NCBI RefSeq assembly: GCF_029338295.1
Contig: NZ_CP119791.1
Coordinates: forward strand, 62,001 to 126,000
Length of the DNA: 64,000 nucleotides
From: Haladaptatus sp. QDMS2
GTDB taxonomy: Archaea; Halobacteriota; Halobacteria; Halobacteriales; Halococcaceae
Direction of reading: 5' to 3'
Every line of letters starts with the position of its first letter. Position 1 is the stretch's first letter. Shown here in pieces: positions 38,447 through 46,174 of the stretch. A model generated the notes under the pieces. It was given only the letters and a program-made list of their open reading frames with translations. It made no database searches and was not told the origin of the DNA. A program made the position numbers and the translations under genes.

Positions 38447-39907
38447 ATGTCAACGGAACACGGGGGCCAGTCGACTTCGGGGCCGAACCGCCGGTTCGTC
38501 TTCGTGGCTGCTGGACTCGCGGCACTCAACGGACTACTGTTCGGCTTCGACACAGGGGTCATCTCGGGGGCGTTCCTCTACATCAAAGACGCGTTCGTCA
38601 TGTCCTCGTTCGTAGAGAGCGTGGTCGTGAGCGGCGCACTCGTCGGCGCGGTCATCGGTGCGGCCGTCGGTGGTCGCCTCGCAGACCGCATCGGTCGCCG
38701 GTTGCTCATCATCGTCGGGGCGGTGGTGTTCTTCCTCGGGTCGTTCATCATGGCCGTCGCGCCGACCGTCGAAATCCTCATCGCCGGGCGCATCATCGAC
38801 GGCATCGCGATTGGCTTCGCGTCGATGGTCGGCCCGCTCTACATCGCCGAAATCTCCCCGCCGAAGATTCGCGGGTCGCTCGTCTCGCTCAACCAACTCG
38901 CCATCACGACCGGGATTCTCGTCTCGTACTTCGTGAACTACGCCTTCACCGACGGCCCGATTCTCGCGCTCGCCCAGGACGTCCTCGGTGCGGCGGGCTG
39001 GCGCTGGATGCTCGGGGCCGGGATGGTCCCCGCTGTGGTCCTCGGCGTCGCCATGATGTGGATGCCGGAGAGTCCGCGGTGGCTCGTAGAGGAGGGCCGC
39101 GAACGCGAAGCGAAATCCGTCCTTGCGCGGACCCGCGGCGACGAAAACGTCGAGGCGGAACTCGAACAGATTCAGGAGACGGCGCGAAAACAGGCCAGCA
39201 CCGGCCTCTCGGACCTCGTGGAGCCGTGGATTCGCCCGGCGCTCGTCGTCGGCATCGGTCTCGCCGCTTTCCAGCAGGTGACCGGCATCAACACGGTCAT
39301 CTACTACGCGCCGACCATCCTCGAATCGACCGGCTTCGACAGTTCCGCGTCCATCCTCGCGACGGTCGGCATCGGCGTCGTGAACGTCGTGATGACCATC
39401 GTGGCGGTCCTGCTGATGGACCGCGCGGGTCGTCGGCCGCTCCTCCTCGTGGGCCTCGGCGGGATGACGCTCACGCTCGCCGGCCTCGGCCTCGCCTTCT
39501 TCTTGCCGGGGCTGTCCGGCGTCATCGGCTGGGTCGCCGTCGCCAGCCTGATGCTGTACGTAGCCTTCTTCGCCATCGGTCTCGGGCCGGTGTTCTGGCT
39601 GCTCATCTCCGAAATATACCCGCTTCGCGTGCGCGGGACGGCGATGGGCGTCGTCACCGTGGTCAACTGGGCGGCGAACCTGCTCGTCGCGCTCACGTTC
39701 CTCCAGCTCATCGACGTCGCCGGTCGTCCCGGCACGTTCTGGCTGTACGCCGCACTGAGCATCGCCGCCCTCGTGTTCACCTACTATCTCGTTCCCGAGA
39801 CGAAGGGGCGTTCGCTCGAAGAAATCGAGGCCGATCTTCGCGGAAACGCCTTCGGTGACGCCTCCACGGGCGGCGCGGCGAGCGGGTCCGCGTCGCGAGA
39901 CGACTGA
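38447..39907 (+). CDS. Sugar porter, MFS family
   Basis: 486 residues from MSTEHGGQ (38447); an A/T-rich box (AAATATT, 38414-38420) sits about 30 bases upstream. Twelve helices and the sugar-porter signatures GRLADRIGRR, PESPRWL, QQVTGINTVIYYAPTI and VPETKGRSLEEIE. Proton-coupled uptake of a hexose or similar sugar is likely. Last gene of the co-directional envelope run. Confidence 0.9.
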   Translation: MSTEHGGQSTSGPNRRFVFVAAGLAALNGLLFGFDTGVISGAFLYIKDAFVMSSFVESVVVSGALVGAVIGAAVGGRLADRIGRRLLIIVGAVVFFLGSFIMAVAPTVEILIAGRIIDGIAIGFASMVGPLYIAEISPPKIRGSLVSLNQLAITTGILVSYFVNYAFTDGPILALAQDVLGAAGWRWMLGAGMVPAVVLGVAMMWMPESPRWLVEEGREREAKSVLARTRGDENVEAELEQIQETARKQASTGLSDLVEPWIRPALVVGIGLAAFQQVTGINTVIYYAPTILESTGFDSSASILATVGIGVVNVVMTIVAVLLMDRAGRRPLLLVGLGGMTLTLAGLGLAFFLPGLSGVIGWVAVASLMLYVAFFAIGLGPVFWLLISEIYPLRVRGTAMGVVTVVNWAANLLVALTFLQLIDVAGRPGTFWLYAALSIAALVFTYYLVPETKGRSLEEIEADLRGNAFGDASTGGAASGSASRDD

Positions 39908-40343
39908 TTCACAGCTGAGTGGTTTTTGAATCAGTTTCCACACTGAGAGACTGGTTTCTCATCCCCCCTCGAATTTTCCACAATCGGGTGAAATCCCCGG
40001 AAGAAACAGGGATATTGGAAAATAAATCTGATTGTGGAAATCTAGTACGTCATCTGAGACGTTGACTATACGTTACTGATGGCGCGAATATCGCTACCTG
40101 AGGCTGTCAGAAGGCCGAATTTGAATACTGGGGATATTCAAGTAGTGCTGCTGGTCGGGCTACACCGTGGTTCTCAGACTCCACAATCGGTTGCAGTCTG
40201 TCGATTCCAGATTTTCATCTCAGAATGAGTGGATATGGCGGTCCGTTTTCACTCTATTCCCAATTTCCAATTTGCCAAAATTGTGGTGATAGAGGTGTTC
40301 TACGTAGGAAAGTCACTTCTTAAAATGTGCCCTCTCGTCCACT
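39908..40343. other. 436-base non-coding patch with alternating TCCACAATC repeats
   Basis: No supported gene. The 9-mer TCCACAATC occurs at 39977-39985 and 40181-40189 on the plus strand and inverted at 40030-40038 and 40407-40415, the last inside the recombinase remnant. The first pair extends to a perfect 11-base inverted repeat (TTTCCACAATC 39975-39985, GATTGTGGAAA 40030-40040) and the second pair to 11 bases (TCCACAATCGG / CCGATTGTGGA). Weaker relatives: TTTCCACACTGAG at 39935 and TTCCACACTCAG at 40353. Lower G+C than the flanks. Confidence 0.65.
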
Positions 40344-40895
40344 TTGGCGGAGTTCCACACTCAGATTAAATCTGGCCTTACAGCCTCCCTTGCGGGGACT
40401 GAAGCCGATTGTGGAGATTTCACATTTGCACCCTATCTCGCAGCTTGGTTAGCGGACCATCCACGTTCTGACAACCCTGAAGCCTACGTGTTCGTTGGCG
40501 ACCCAGACCACTTCCAGACGAGTCTTGACGAACCCTTGTGTCAAGGAACGATACGTCGCATGCTCCAAACAACTGCTGAGCATGCAGACGTAGAAAAGCC
40601 GGTGAATCCACACAACTTCCGTCACTACTGGACGACGATAATGAAACAGGAATACGGACTCAATGACGAGGAACTCAAATTCCTCCTCGAGCATCAACGG
40701 TCGGGAAATGGAATGAACGAGGTCTACAATCACTCCGTGGATTCAAAGCTGCGAAGGAATATCGCCGAAAAACGCGACGGAACTATTTCATCGCAGCCAA
40801 AGCCCTTGACTCCAGCCCACTGTGCTGAATGCAATGAACAACTAGCCGACCACTGGGTTTTCTGTCCCTACTGTGGGACAGCATACGGTCCATAA
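40344..40895 (+). CDS. Truncated tyrosine recombinase (C-terminal catalytic half) with zinc ribbon
   Basis: 183 residues from a TTG; a stop codon (40305-40307) blocks the frame just upstream, and family members are about twice this size. The second half of the active site is present: HNFRHYWTT (HxxR), LLEHQRSG (the His/Trp box region) and the Tyr in MNEVYNH. The first catalytic Arg and the core-binding domain are missing. A C-terminal CAEC ... CPYC zinc ribbon is typical of haloarchaeal integrases. Probably a remnant of an integrated element; lower G+C than neighbours. Confidence 0.75.
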   Translation: MAEFHTQIKSGLTASLAGTEADCGDFTFAPYLAAWLADHPRSDNPEAYVFVGDPDHFQTSLDEPLCQGTIRRMLQTTAEHADVEKPVNPHNFRHYWTTIMKQEYGLNDEELKFLLEHQRSGNGMNEVYNHSVDSKLRRNIAEKRDGTISSQPKPLTPAHCAECNEQLADHWVFCPYCGTAYGP

Positions 40896-40968
40896 TCGTC
40901 GATTGGAGTAGCTCACCTCCTGTGCGGGTGGAAAGAGTGTTGTAGATCGCGCGTACACACTCATAGCA

Positions 40969-41949
40969 ATGAGTAACTCGGATGGACCAAGCCAGGTGGG
41001 GACTCCGAACTACCACCACGAGAACCACACTGCCGCTCAAACATGTGGTTGGACCGCGAACGCCCTGCGTGGCGAGGGTCGCTGTTATAAGCAAATATTT
41101 TATGGAATCGAGTCACACCGCTGCATTCAGATGACGCCAGTGGTCAAATGCAACGAGCGCTGTGTCTTCTGCTGGCGCGACCACCGCGGGCACGCCTACG
41201 AACTGGACGACGTCCAGTGGGACGACCCGGCGGCCGTCGTGGAGGCGAGCATCAAGCTCCAGCGAAAACTCCTTTCGGGATTCGGCGGCAACGACAACGT
41301 CCCCCGCGAACTGTTCGACCAGGCGATGGAACCGCGCCACGTCGCCATCTCGCTGGACGGCGAACCGTCCCTCTACCCGTATCTCCCCGAACTCATCGAC
41401 GAGTTTCACGCCCACGACATCACGACGTTCCTCGTCTCCAATGGGACCCGTCCCGGCGTCATCGAACGTTGTGACCCGACGCAACTCTACATCAGCGTGG
41501 ACGCCGCAGACCGCAAGACGTTCGACCACACGGTTCGCTCCGTCGAGGAGGACTCGTGGGACCGCCTCATCGACACGATGGACGTACTCGCGGAGAAGAA
41601 AGACACCCGCACCGTCCTCCGGACAACGCTCGTCAAGGGCGTGAACATGGCAAATCCCGACTGGTACGCTGCCCTTTTCGACCGCGCGGACCCGGATTTT
41701 GTCGAACTCAAGGCGTACATGCACGTCGGCCACTCGCGGGGCCGACTGAACCGCGACTCGATGCCGAGCCACGAGGAGGTCGTCGAGTTCACAGAACAGG
41801 TTCAGGCGTTCATGCCCGAACACACCGAGTTGAAAGACGTCCCTGCTTCCCGCGTCACGCTGCTCGCGAAAGACAGCGATACGTGGGTGCCGAAACTGAA
41901 GAAGGACAGCGACTTCTGGGCGCGTGACCCGATTACGGGGCAGTCCTGA
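40969..41949 (+). CDS. taw1: tRNA 4-demethylwyosine synthase (TYW1 archaeal homologue)
   Basis: 326 residues. Radical SAM motif C61-C65-C68 (CNERCVFC) and a second set of cysteines at 26, 39 and 52 that in this family hold another iron-sulfur cluster. Makes the tricyclic ring of wyosine at G37 of tRNA-Phe from N1-methylguanosine and pyruvate. Its last codons (RDPITGQS and stop) are repeated 1233 bases downstream, bracketing a toxin-antitoxin pair. Confidence 0.95.
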   Translation: MSNSDGPSQVGTPNYHHENHTAAQTCGWTANALRGEGRCYKQIFYGIESHRCIQMTPVVKCNERCVFCWRDHRGHAYELDDVQWDDPAAVVEASIKLQRKLLSGFGGNDNVPRELFDQAMEPRHVAISLDGEPSLYPYLPELIDEFHAHDITTFLVSNGTRPGVIERCDPTQLYISVDAADRKTFDHTVRSVEEDSWDRLIDTMDVLAEKKDTRTVLRTTLVKGVNMANPDWYAALFDRADPDFVELKAYMHVGHSRGRLNRDSMPSHEEVVEFTEQVQAFMPEHTELKDVPASRVTLLAKDSDTWVPKLKKDSDFWARDPITGQS

Positions 41950-41951
41950 CC
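41926..41951 (+). repeat. Direct repeat, left copy (3' end of taw1)
   Basis: 26 bases starting GACCCGATTACGGGGCAG, covering the last taw1 codons and stop. Identical to 43159-43184 except one base (T/C at 41944/43177). Likely an attachment-type site or a duplication made when the HEPN/MNT pair arrived. Confidence 0.85.
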
Positions 41952-41980
41952 CTCCTCTGACCCCTCTGTCACCCGTACAG

Positions 41981-41986
41981 TTTTAC
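41981..41986 (+). promoter_or_regulatory. TATA-like box TTTTAC
   Basis: Lies 25-30 bases before ATG 42011, which fixes that start as leaderless. It directly precedes the tandem palindromes at 41993-42025. Confidence 0.5.
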
Positions 41987-41992
41987 CATGGT

Positions 41993-42025
41993 ATTCCTAA
42001 TAGGAATTGTATGCCTAATGGGAAT
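41993..42025 (+). promoter_or_regulatory. Tandem palindromic operators over the TA promoter and start codon
   Basis: ATTCCTAATAGGAAT (41993-42007; ATTCCT/AGGAAT arms) is followed 18 bases on by ATGCCTAATGGGAAT (42011-42025), which matches in 13 of 15 positions and contains the start codon. They fill the space between TATA box and first codons, so a bound protein would block transcription. The antitoxin's own winged helix is the likely binder. Confidence 0.7.
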
Positions 42026-42679
42026 ACATCTACTGAAATCGCTCTCACGTATCCGTTTCCAGCGGAGCGGGTATTCCGCTATCAGGCGATGCAGGAGGTA
42101 CTCTCAGTCCTCATCGAACAACCGTACGACGAGTTCACGATATCTGAACTCGCGACGCTCATCGAGGGAAATCAGGCAACAGTCTCCAAAGCGGTCAAAT
42201 TACTCGCCGCGGTCGGGGTCGTCGAAACACACAGAGAGGGTCGAAAGCAGTACGTGAGCATCAATCGAGCGCGGCTCACCAAACCTGACCCGTTCCTGTC
42301 GATTCCACAGGTGGAATTTCAGAAACCAGTTCGGGCGTTCGTCAATCGGATTCGGGAGGAAGTCGATGAACTGGTGGGGGTAGTGCTCTTCGGGAGTGTC
42401 GCTCGTGGTGAGGCCGATAGAGTCAGCGACATAGACCTCCTCATCATCGTGGCGGGAGATAAAACGGCGGGGCGACGAGCTGCTCAATCGATTATTCGTG
42501 ATCTTCAACAGACGAAATTCGACGGAAATCGGTATTCGTTCCAGCCCCTCGTCGAATCAACAGCCAGTGCTCGGAGAATTGGTGAGCGGTTGCGCCCACA
42601 GTTTCGCGACGGAATCACGCTTGTCGATTCTGATGCACTTGCTGCGCTTCGTCTCGAGGTGCTCTCAGATGGTGAATGA
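42011..42679 (+). CDS. Winged-HTH / MNT nucleotidyltransferase antitoxin
   Basis: 222 residues. N-terminal winged helix (about 25-90; TISELATLIEGNQATVSKAVKLL) fused to a minimal nucleotidyltransferase: GS at 128-129 in GVVLFGSVARGEADRVSDIDLLIIV, with the catalytic Asp pair DID at 140-142. In known HEPN/MNT pairs the MNT enzyme silences the HEPN toxin by adding AMP. The start at 42011 is fixed by the promoter. Stop overlaps the HEPN start by 11 bases. The fused HTH plus tandem palindromes implies self-repression. Confidence 0.85.
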   Translation: MPNGNTSTEIALTYPFPAERVFRYQAMQEVLSVLIEQPYDEFTISELATLIEGNQATVSKAVKLLAAVGVVETHREGRKQYVSINRARLTKPDPFLSIPQVEFQKPVRAFVNRIREEVDELVGVVLFGSVARGEADRVSDIDLLIIVAGDKTAGRRAAQSIIRDLQQTKFDGNRYSFQPLVESTASARRIGERLRPQFRDGITLVDSDALAALRLEVLSDGE

Positions 42680-43154
42680 CGACATTCGAGAGAGACTCGT
42701 GGCTGCCGAACGTCGATTCGAGGAGTCACCGGTAACTATCGAACACGGTCTCAACGTTTCTGACCCCGAGTTAGTGCAACTTCGAAGAGCTTGTCGATTG
42801 CTCGCGGCTGGATTGCAACTTCTCGATCGTGGCTACTACACCGTGGTTATCGAGTCGTCGTTCGTCGCAATCGAGCGAACGATACAGTTTCGGTTAATTC
42901 ACGATGGGGCGATGGCGCCAGAAGAAATGATTAGCAACCATCGTCGGCTATACCAACGCGGGGCGGAAATCGGCCTCTACGATGAACCGTTCTCCGAGAA
43001 GCTCGCTGACTTGTGGACGCAAAATCGTACAAAAACGTACTACCGGCTCGGAATCGCCACGAAAGAGCAGGCAGCGGCGATGCAACAACTCGCTATCGAC
43101 TTTCACCAACACTACGTCTCGACCAGTCAGTGTAAACACGAATGTCTCTGTTAG
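42669..43154 (+). CDS. HEPN-domain toxin partner
   Basis: 161 residues, all helical, with the HEPN order of helices. The usual RNase motif Rx4-6H is at residues 120-125 but reads RTKTYY, with Tyr in place of His. The overlap with the MNT gene and the size identify a HEPN/MNT pair. Ends with a Cys/His-containing tail (CKHECLC). Whether it still cuts RNA is open given the Tyr. G+C is lower than in the surrounding genes, consistent with acquisition. Confidence 0.8.
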   Translation: MVNDDIRERLVAAERRFEESPVTIEHGLNVSDPELVQLRRACRLLAAGLQLLDRGYYTVVIESSFVAIERTIQFRLIHDGAMAPEEMISNHRRLYQRGAEIGLYDEPFSEKLADLWTQNRTKTYYRLGIATKEQAAAMQQLAIDFHQHYVSTSQCKHECLC

Positions 43155-43158
43155 TCGC

Positions 43159-43184
43159 GACCCGATTACGGGGCAGCCCTGACC
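43159..43184 (+). repeat. Direct repeat, right copy (displaced taw1 tail)
   Basis: Repeats 41926-41951 with one mismatch and still reads RDPITGQP-stop in the taw1 sense, but is 1233 bases beyond the gene. It starts five bases after the HEPN stop codon. Confidence 0.85.
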
Positions 43185-43268
43185 CCCTGACCAATTTCGC
43201 TGCGACCGGAGCGTATAGATAGCTCCCCGTCGTCCGTTCAGGTAGTTCAACTCCTTCCAACGGGCTTT

Positions 43269-43288
43269 GCGTTCCATTTTTGGAATGC
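43269..43288 (+). promoter_or_regulatory. Inverted repeat upstream of ribK (candidate RbkR operator)
   Basis: GCGTTCCA (43269-43276) and TGGAATGC (43281-43288) with a TTTT spacer form a near-perfect inverted repeat, one mismatch per arm. It ends 18 bases before the TATA-like CTTATC (43306-43311), itself about 27 bases before ATG 43336. The position suits a regulator bound at the promoter. Confidence 0.45.
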
Positions 43289-43335
43289 TTCTCACTTCCG
43301 TTACGCTTATCCTTCGTGCGATAGAATCCTCAGGT

Positions 43336-44043
43336 ATGACTGGAATCGCGCGGCTCGAAATCGGGCACGACGCCCTCGCGACGCTCAAACTCCTCGCCCT
43401 CGACGGCGCGTTAGAGGGCGACGTCAAGGCGTCGTGTGCCAACCTCGCGGCCCGACTCGACGCCTCGAACCAGACCGCCTCCCGTCGCCTCCAGCGATTA
43501 GACGAGGCGGACTTCATCGAACGCGAAATCGTGAGCGACGGCCAGTGGATTTCTATCACCGACGAGGGCGAACGCGCCCTACGCCGCGAGTTCGCAGACT
43601 ACCGGCGCATCTTCGAGCGCGACACGCGAATCGACCTCTCGGGGACCGTCACCGGCGGGATGGGCGAGGGTCGCCACTACATCTCCCTGCCCGGCTACCA
43701 CGAGCAGTTCGTCGAGCGCCTCGGCTACGAACCGTTCCCGGGGACGCTCAACGTGAATCTCACCGCAGAGAGCGTCCGCGCTCGCTCCGGCCTGCACGCG
43801 CTCGACCCCATCCCAATCGACGGCTGGGAGGACGACGAGCGCACCTACGGCCCAGCGGTGTGCTACCCCGCGAAAGTCGAGACGGCAGACGGGAAGACGT
43901 ACGAACCCGCCCACGTCGTGGCGCCAGAGCGCACCCACCACGACGAAGACCAGCTCGAACTCATCGCGTCGGTGAAGCTCCGTGACGAACTCGACCTCGC
44001 TGATGGCGACCACGTCACGGTCCACGTCGTGGAGGTGAACTAA
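43336..44043 (+). CDS. ribK: CTP-dependent riboflavin kinase with N-terminal winged HTH (RbkR type)
   Basis: 235 residues from MTGIARLE (43336). Winged helix at 1-90 ([19 protein letters not shown]) followed by the DUF120 kinase domain ([31 protein letters not shown]). Makes FMN from riboflavin using CTP; the HTH form is known in archaea as RbkR, which also represses riboflavin genes. In operon with ribB (TAATG, one shared base). Confidence 0.93.
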   Translation: MTGIARLEIGHDALATLKLLALDGALEGDVKASCANLAARLDASNQTASRRLQRLDEADFIEREIVSDGQWISITDEGERALRREFADYRRIFERDTRIDLSGTVTGGMGEGRHYISLPGYHEQFVERLGYEPFPGTLNVNLTAESVRARSGLHALDPIPIDGWEDDERTYGPAVCYPAKVETADGKTYEPAHVVAPERTHHDEDQLELIASVKLRDELDLADGDHVTVHVVEVN

Positions 44044-44699
44044 TGGCTCAGACCGCCACGGAACTGGCTCGCGTCATCGCGGCGTTCAAAGCCGGCGGCC
44101 CGGTGCTCGTCCACGACGCCGCAGACCGCGAGGGTGAGACTGACCTCATCTACCCCGCGACGAGCGTCACGCCGAGTGACGTCGCCCGAATGCGAAACGA
44201 CGCTGGCGGCCTCGTCTGCGTCGCCCTCTCGGATGCGGTTGCAAGCGAATTCGACCTCCCGTTCATCCAGGACGTCCTCGACCACCCCGCGGCCGAGGCC
44301 CACGACCTGCGCTACGACGAGCGGTCGTCGTTCTCGCTCACGGTGAACCACCGCGACACCTTCACGGGCATCACCGACGAGGACCGGGCGGTCACGATTT
44401 CGGAACTCGGACGCGCTGCCGCGGATGCTGCGGCCGTCGATTTCGCCGCCGAGTTCCGCGCTCCCGGCCACGTCCACCTGCTTCGGGCGGCCCCCGGCCT
44501 GCTCGCGGAGCGAAAGGGCCACACCGAACTCGGCATCGCGCTGGCCGAGGCGGCGGGTGTCGAACCCGCCGTGGTCGTCTGTGAGATGCTGGACGACGAG
44601 ACGGGCAAGGCACTTTCGCCCGCCGATGCGCGGGCCTACGCAGAGCGCCAGGGCTTCCCGTACATCGAGGGGTCGCGGCTGGTCGCAGAACTTTCCTGA
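44043..44699 (+). CDS. ribB: 3,4-dihydroxy-2-butanone 4-phosphate synthase
   Basis: 218 residues. DREGETDLIYPA holds the acidic metal/substrate residues, followed by MRNDAGGLVCVALS and GHTELGIALAEAAG. Makes the four-carbon riboflavin precursor from ribulose 5-phosphate. Second gene of the ribK-ribB operon. Confidence 0.95.
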   Translation: MAQTATELARVIAAFKAGGPVLVHDAADREGETDLIYPATSVTPSDVARMRNDAGGLVCVALSDAVASEFDLPFIQDVLDHPAAEAHDLRYDERSSFSLTVNHRDTFTGITDEDRAVTISELGRAAADAAAVDFAAEFRAPGHVHLLRAAPGLLAERKGHTELGIALAEAAGVEPAVVVCEMLDDETGKALSPADARAYAERQGFPYIEGSRLVAELS

Positions 44700-44770
44700 C
44701 GGCGGGCAATTTTTCGACGTACTGTCACCCTGCTCTGCGTCCGAGAAACGATGATGATGGTTTCTGAGTC

Positions 44771-44776
44771 TTTATT
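44771..44776 (+). promoter_or_regulatory. TATA-like box TTTATT
   Basis: Centred 27 bases before ATG 44801; supports that start and a leaderless transcript for the aminotransferase. Confidence 0.5.
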
Positions 44777-44800
44777 GCGGTGGCGTCCATTTCTCGGGGT

Positions 44801-45742
44801 ATGAGTGGCTTTGCAGACATGGACGTTGACACTATCTGGATGAACGGCGAGTTCGTCGACTGGGACGACGCGAAGATTCACGTGATGTCCCACGGACTCC
44901 ACTACGGGACGGGCGTGTTCGAGGGCGTTCGCTCCTACGACACCGAACGCGGCCCCGCAATCTTCCGCTGGGAGGAGCACTTAGAGCGCCTCTACAACTC
45001 GACGAAGCCGTACAACATGGAAATCGACCACTCGCCCGAGGAACTCACCGAAGCGACGATCGAACTCCTCAAGCGCCAGAACCTCAAATCGTGTTACATC
45101 CGGCCCATCGCCTTCTACGGCTACCACGCCCTCGGCGTGAGCCCCGGCGACTGCCCGACCGACGTGGCCATCGGCGCGTGGCCGTGGGGCACCTACCTCG
45201 GCGACGACGCGCTCGAAAACGGCGTGGACGTCATGGTCTCCTCGTGGCGCAAGCACTCCTCCAGCCAGATTCCGACCAACGCGAAAACCACGGGCCTCTA
45301 CGTCAACAGCCTCCTTGCCGGTGAAGAGGCCCGCCGCAATGGCTACGCAGAAGCCATCGTCCTCAACAAGGAGGGCAACGTCGCAGAGGGTCCCGGCGAG
45401 AACATCTTCCTCGTCCGCGACGGCGAAATCTTCACGCCCGGCCTCGCAGAGAGCATCCTTGACGGCATCACCCGCAACACGGTCATCACGCTCGCTCGCG
45501 AACAGGGCTACACCGTCCACGACAACGCGACCATTTCGCGGGGCGAACTGAACACCGCAGACGAACTGTTCTTCACCGGCAGCGCCGCCGAAGTCACCCC
45601 GATTCGCAAGGTGGACAACGTCGTCATCGGCAACGGGTCGCGCGGCCCGGTCACCGAGGACCTCCAGAGCGCCTTCTTCGACCTCGTCGAACGGCGCACC
45701 GATTCACACGACGACTGGTTCCTCTACGTCGACGAGCAGTAG
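44801..45742 (+). CDS. ilvE: Branched-chain amino acid aminotransferase
   Basis: 313 residues, fold-type IV PLP enzyme. Conserved HGLHYGTGVFEGVRSY, the PLP lysine in NAKTTGLYVNSLLA and GPGENIFLV. Moves the amino group between glutamate and branched-chain 2-oxo acids. Start at 44801 is supported by the TATA-like box; MDVDTIW at 44819 would be the shorter alternative. Confidence 0.93.
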   Translation: MSGFADMDVDTIWMNGEFVDWDDAKIHVMSHGLHYGTGVFEGVRSYDTERGPAIFRWEEHLERLYNSTKPYNMEIDHSPEELTEATIELLKRQNLKSCYIRPIAFYGYHALGVSPGDCPTDVAIGAWPWGTYLGDDALENGVDVMVSSWRKHSSSQIPTNAKTTGLYVNSLLAGEEARRNGYAEAIVLNKEGNVAEGPGENIFLVRDGEIFTPGLAESILDGITRNTVITLAREQGYTVHDNATISRGELNTADELFFTGSAAEVTPIRKVDNVVIGNGSRGPVTEDLQSAFFDLVERRTDSHDDWFLYVDEQ

Positions 45743-45784
45743 TTCGCCCCCACATTCTTTTGCCGTCGCCACCGATTGACCACC

Positions 45785-46135
45785 ATGCATGAGGCCGCCG
45801 CCCGCGAGTTCTACGCCGCCATCGACGAGGGGGACTACGACCGCCTCGCCACCCTGCTCACGCCCGCGTTCGTCCACGAACGCCCGGACCGAACGCTCTC
45901 GGGACGCGATACCTTCGTCTCCTTCATGCGCGACGACCGCCCGCTCACCGAGACGAGCCACGAGATTTCGGCGGTGTACGCGGGCGAGTCCGAGGTGGCC
46001 GTCCGTGGCACCCTCCGAAGTGCGACTGGGGAGTCGTTGTTGAAGTTCGTTGACGTCCACGAACTGTCAGACGACCGTATCGAGCGAATTACGACCTACA
46101 CCACGCAGACAGCGGCACAACTGACGGAGTCGTAG
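45785..46135 (+). CDS. NTF2/SnoaL-like small protein
   Basis: 116 residues from MHEAAAREFYAAIDEGDYDRL, the usual start of the NTF2-like cone fold, ending VDVHELSDDRIERI. Could be an enzyme, binder or accessory domain; no ligand residues are recognisable. Stands between ilvE and the ferritin-like gene. Confidence 0.75.
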   Translation: MHEAAAREFYAAIDEGDYDRLATLLTPAFVHERPDRTLSGRDTFVSFMRDDRPLTETSHEISAVYAGESEVAVRGTLRSATGESLLKFVDVHELSDDRIERITTYTTQTAAQLTES

Positions 46136-46174
46136 CGTCCACAAAAATCCACTTCGGTAGCACAGTGATGCGAA

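Noticed and set aside
38534-39943. 469-codon antisense frame over the sugar porter
   Set aside because: Highly charged low-complexity translation, typical of reading a membrane protein gene backwards.
39908-40343. CRISPR-like array suggested by repeated TCCACAATC
   Set aside because: The repeats are only 9-11 bases, alternate in orientation and are unevenly spaced, unlike CRISPR repeats; no cas genes.
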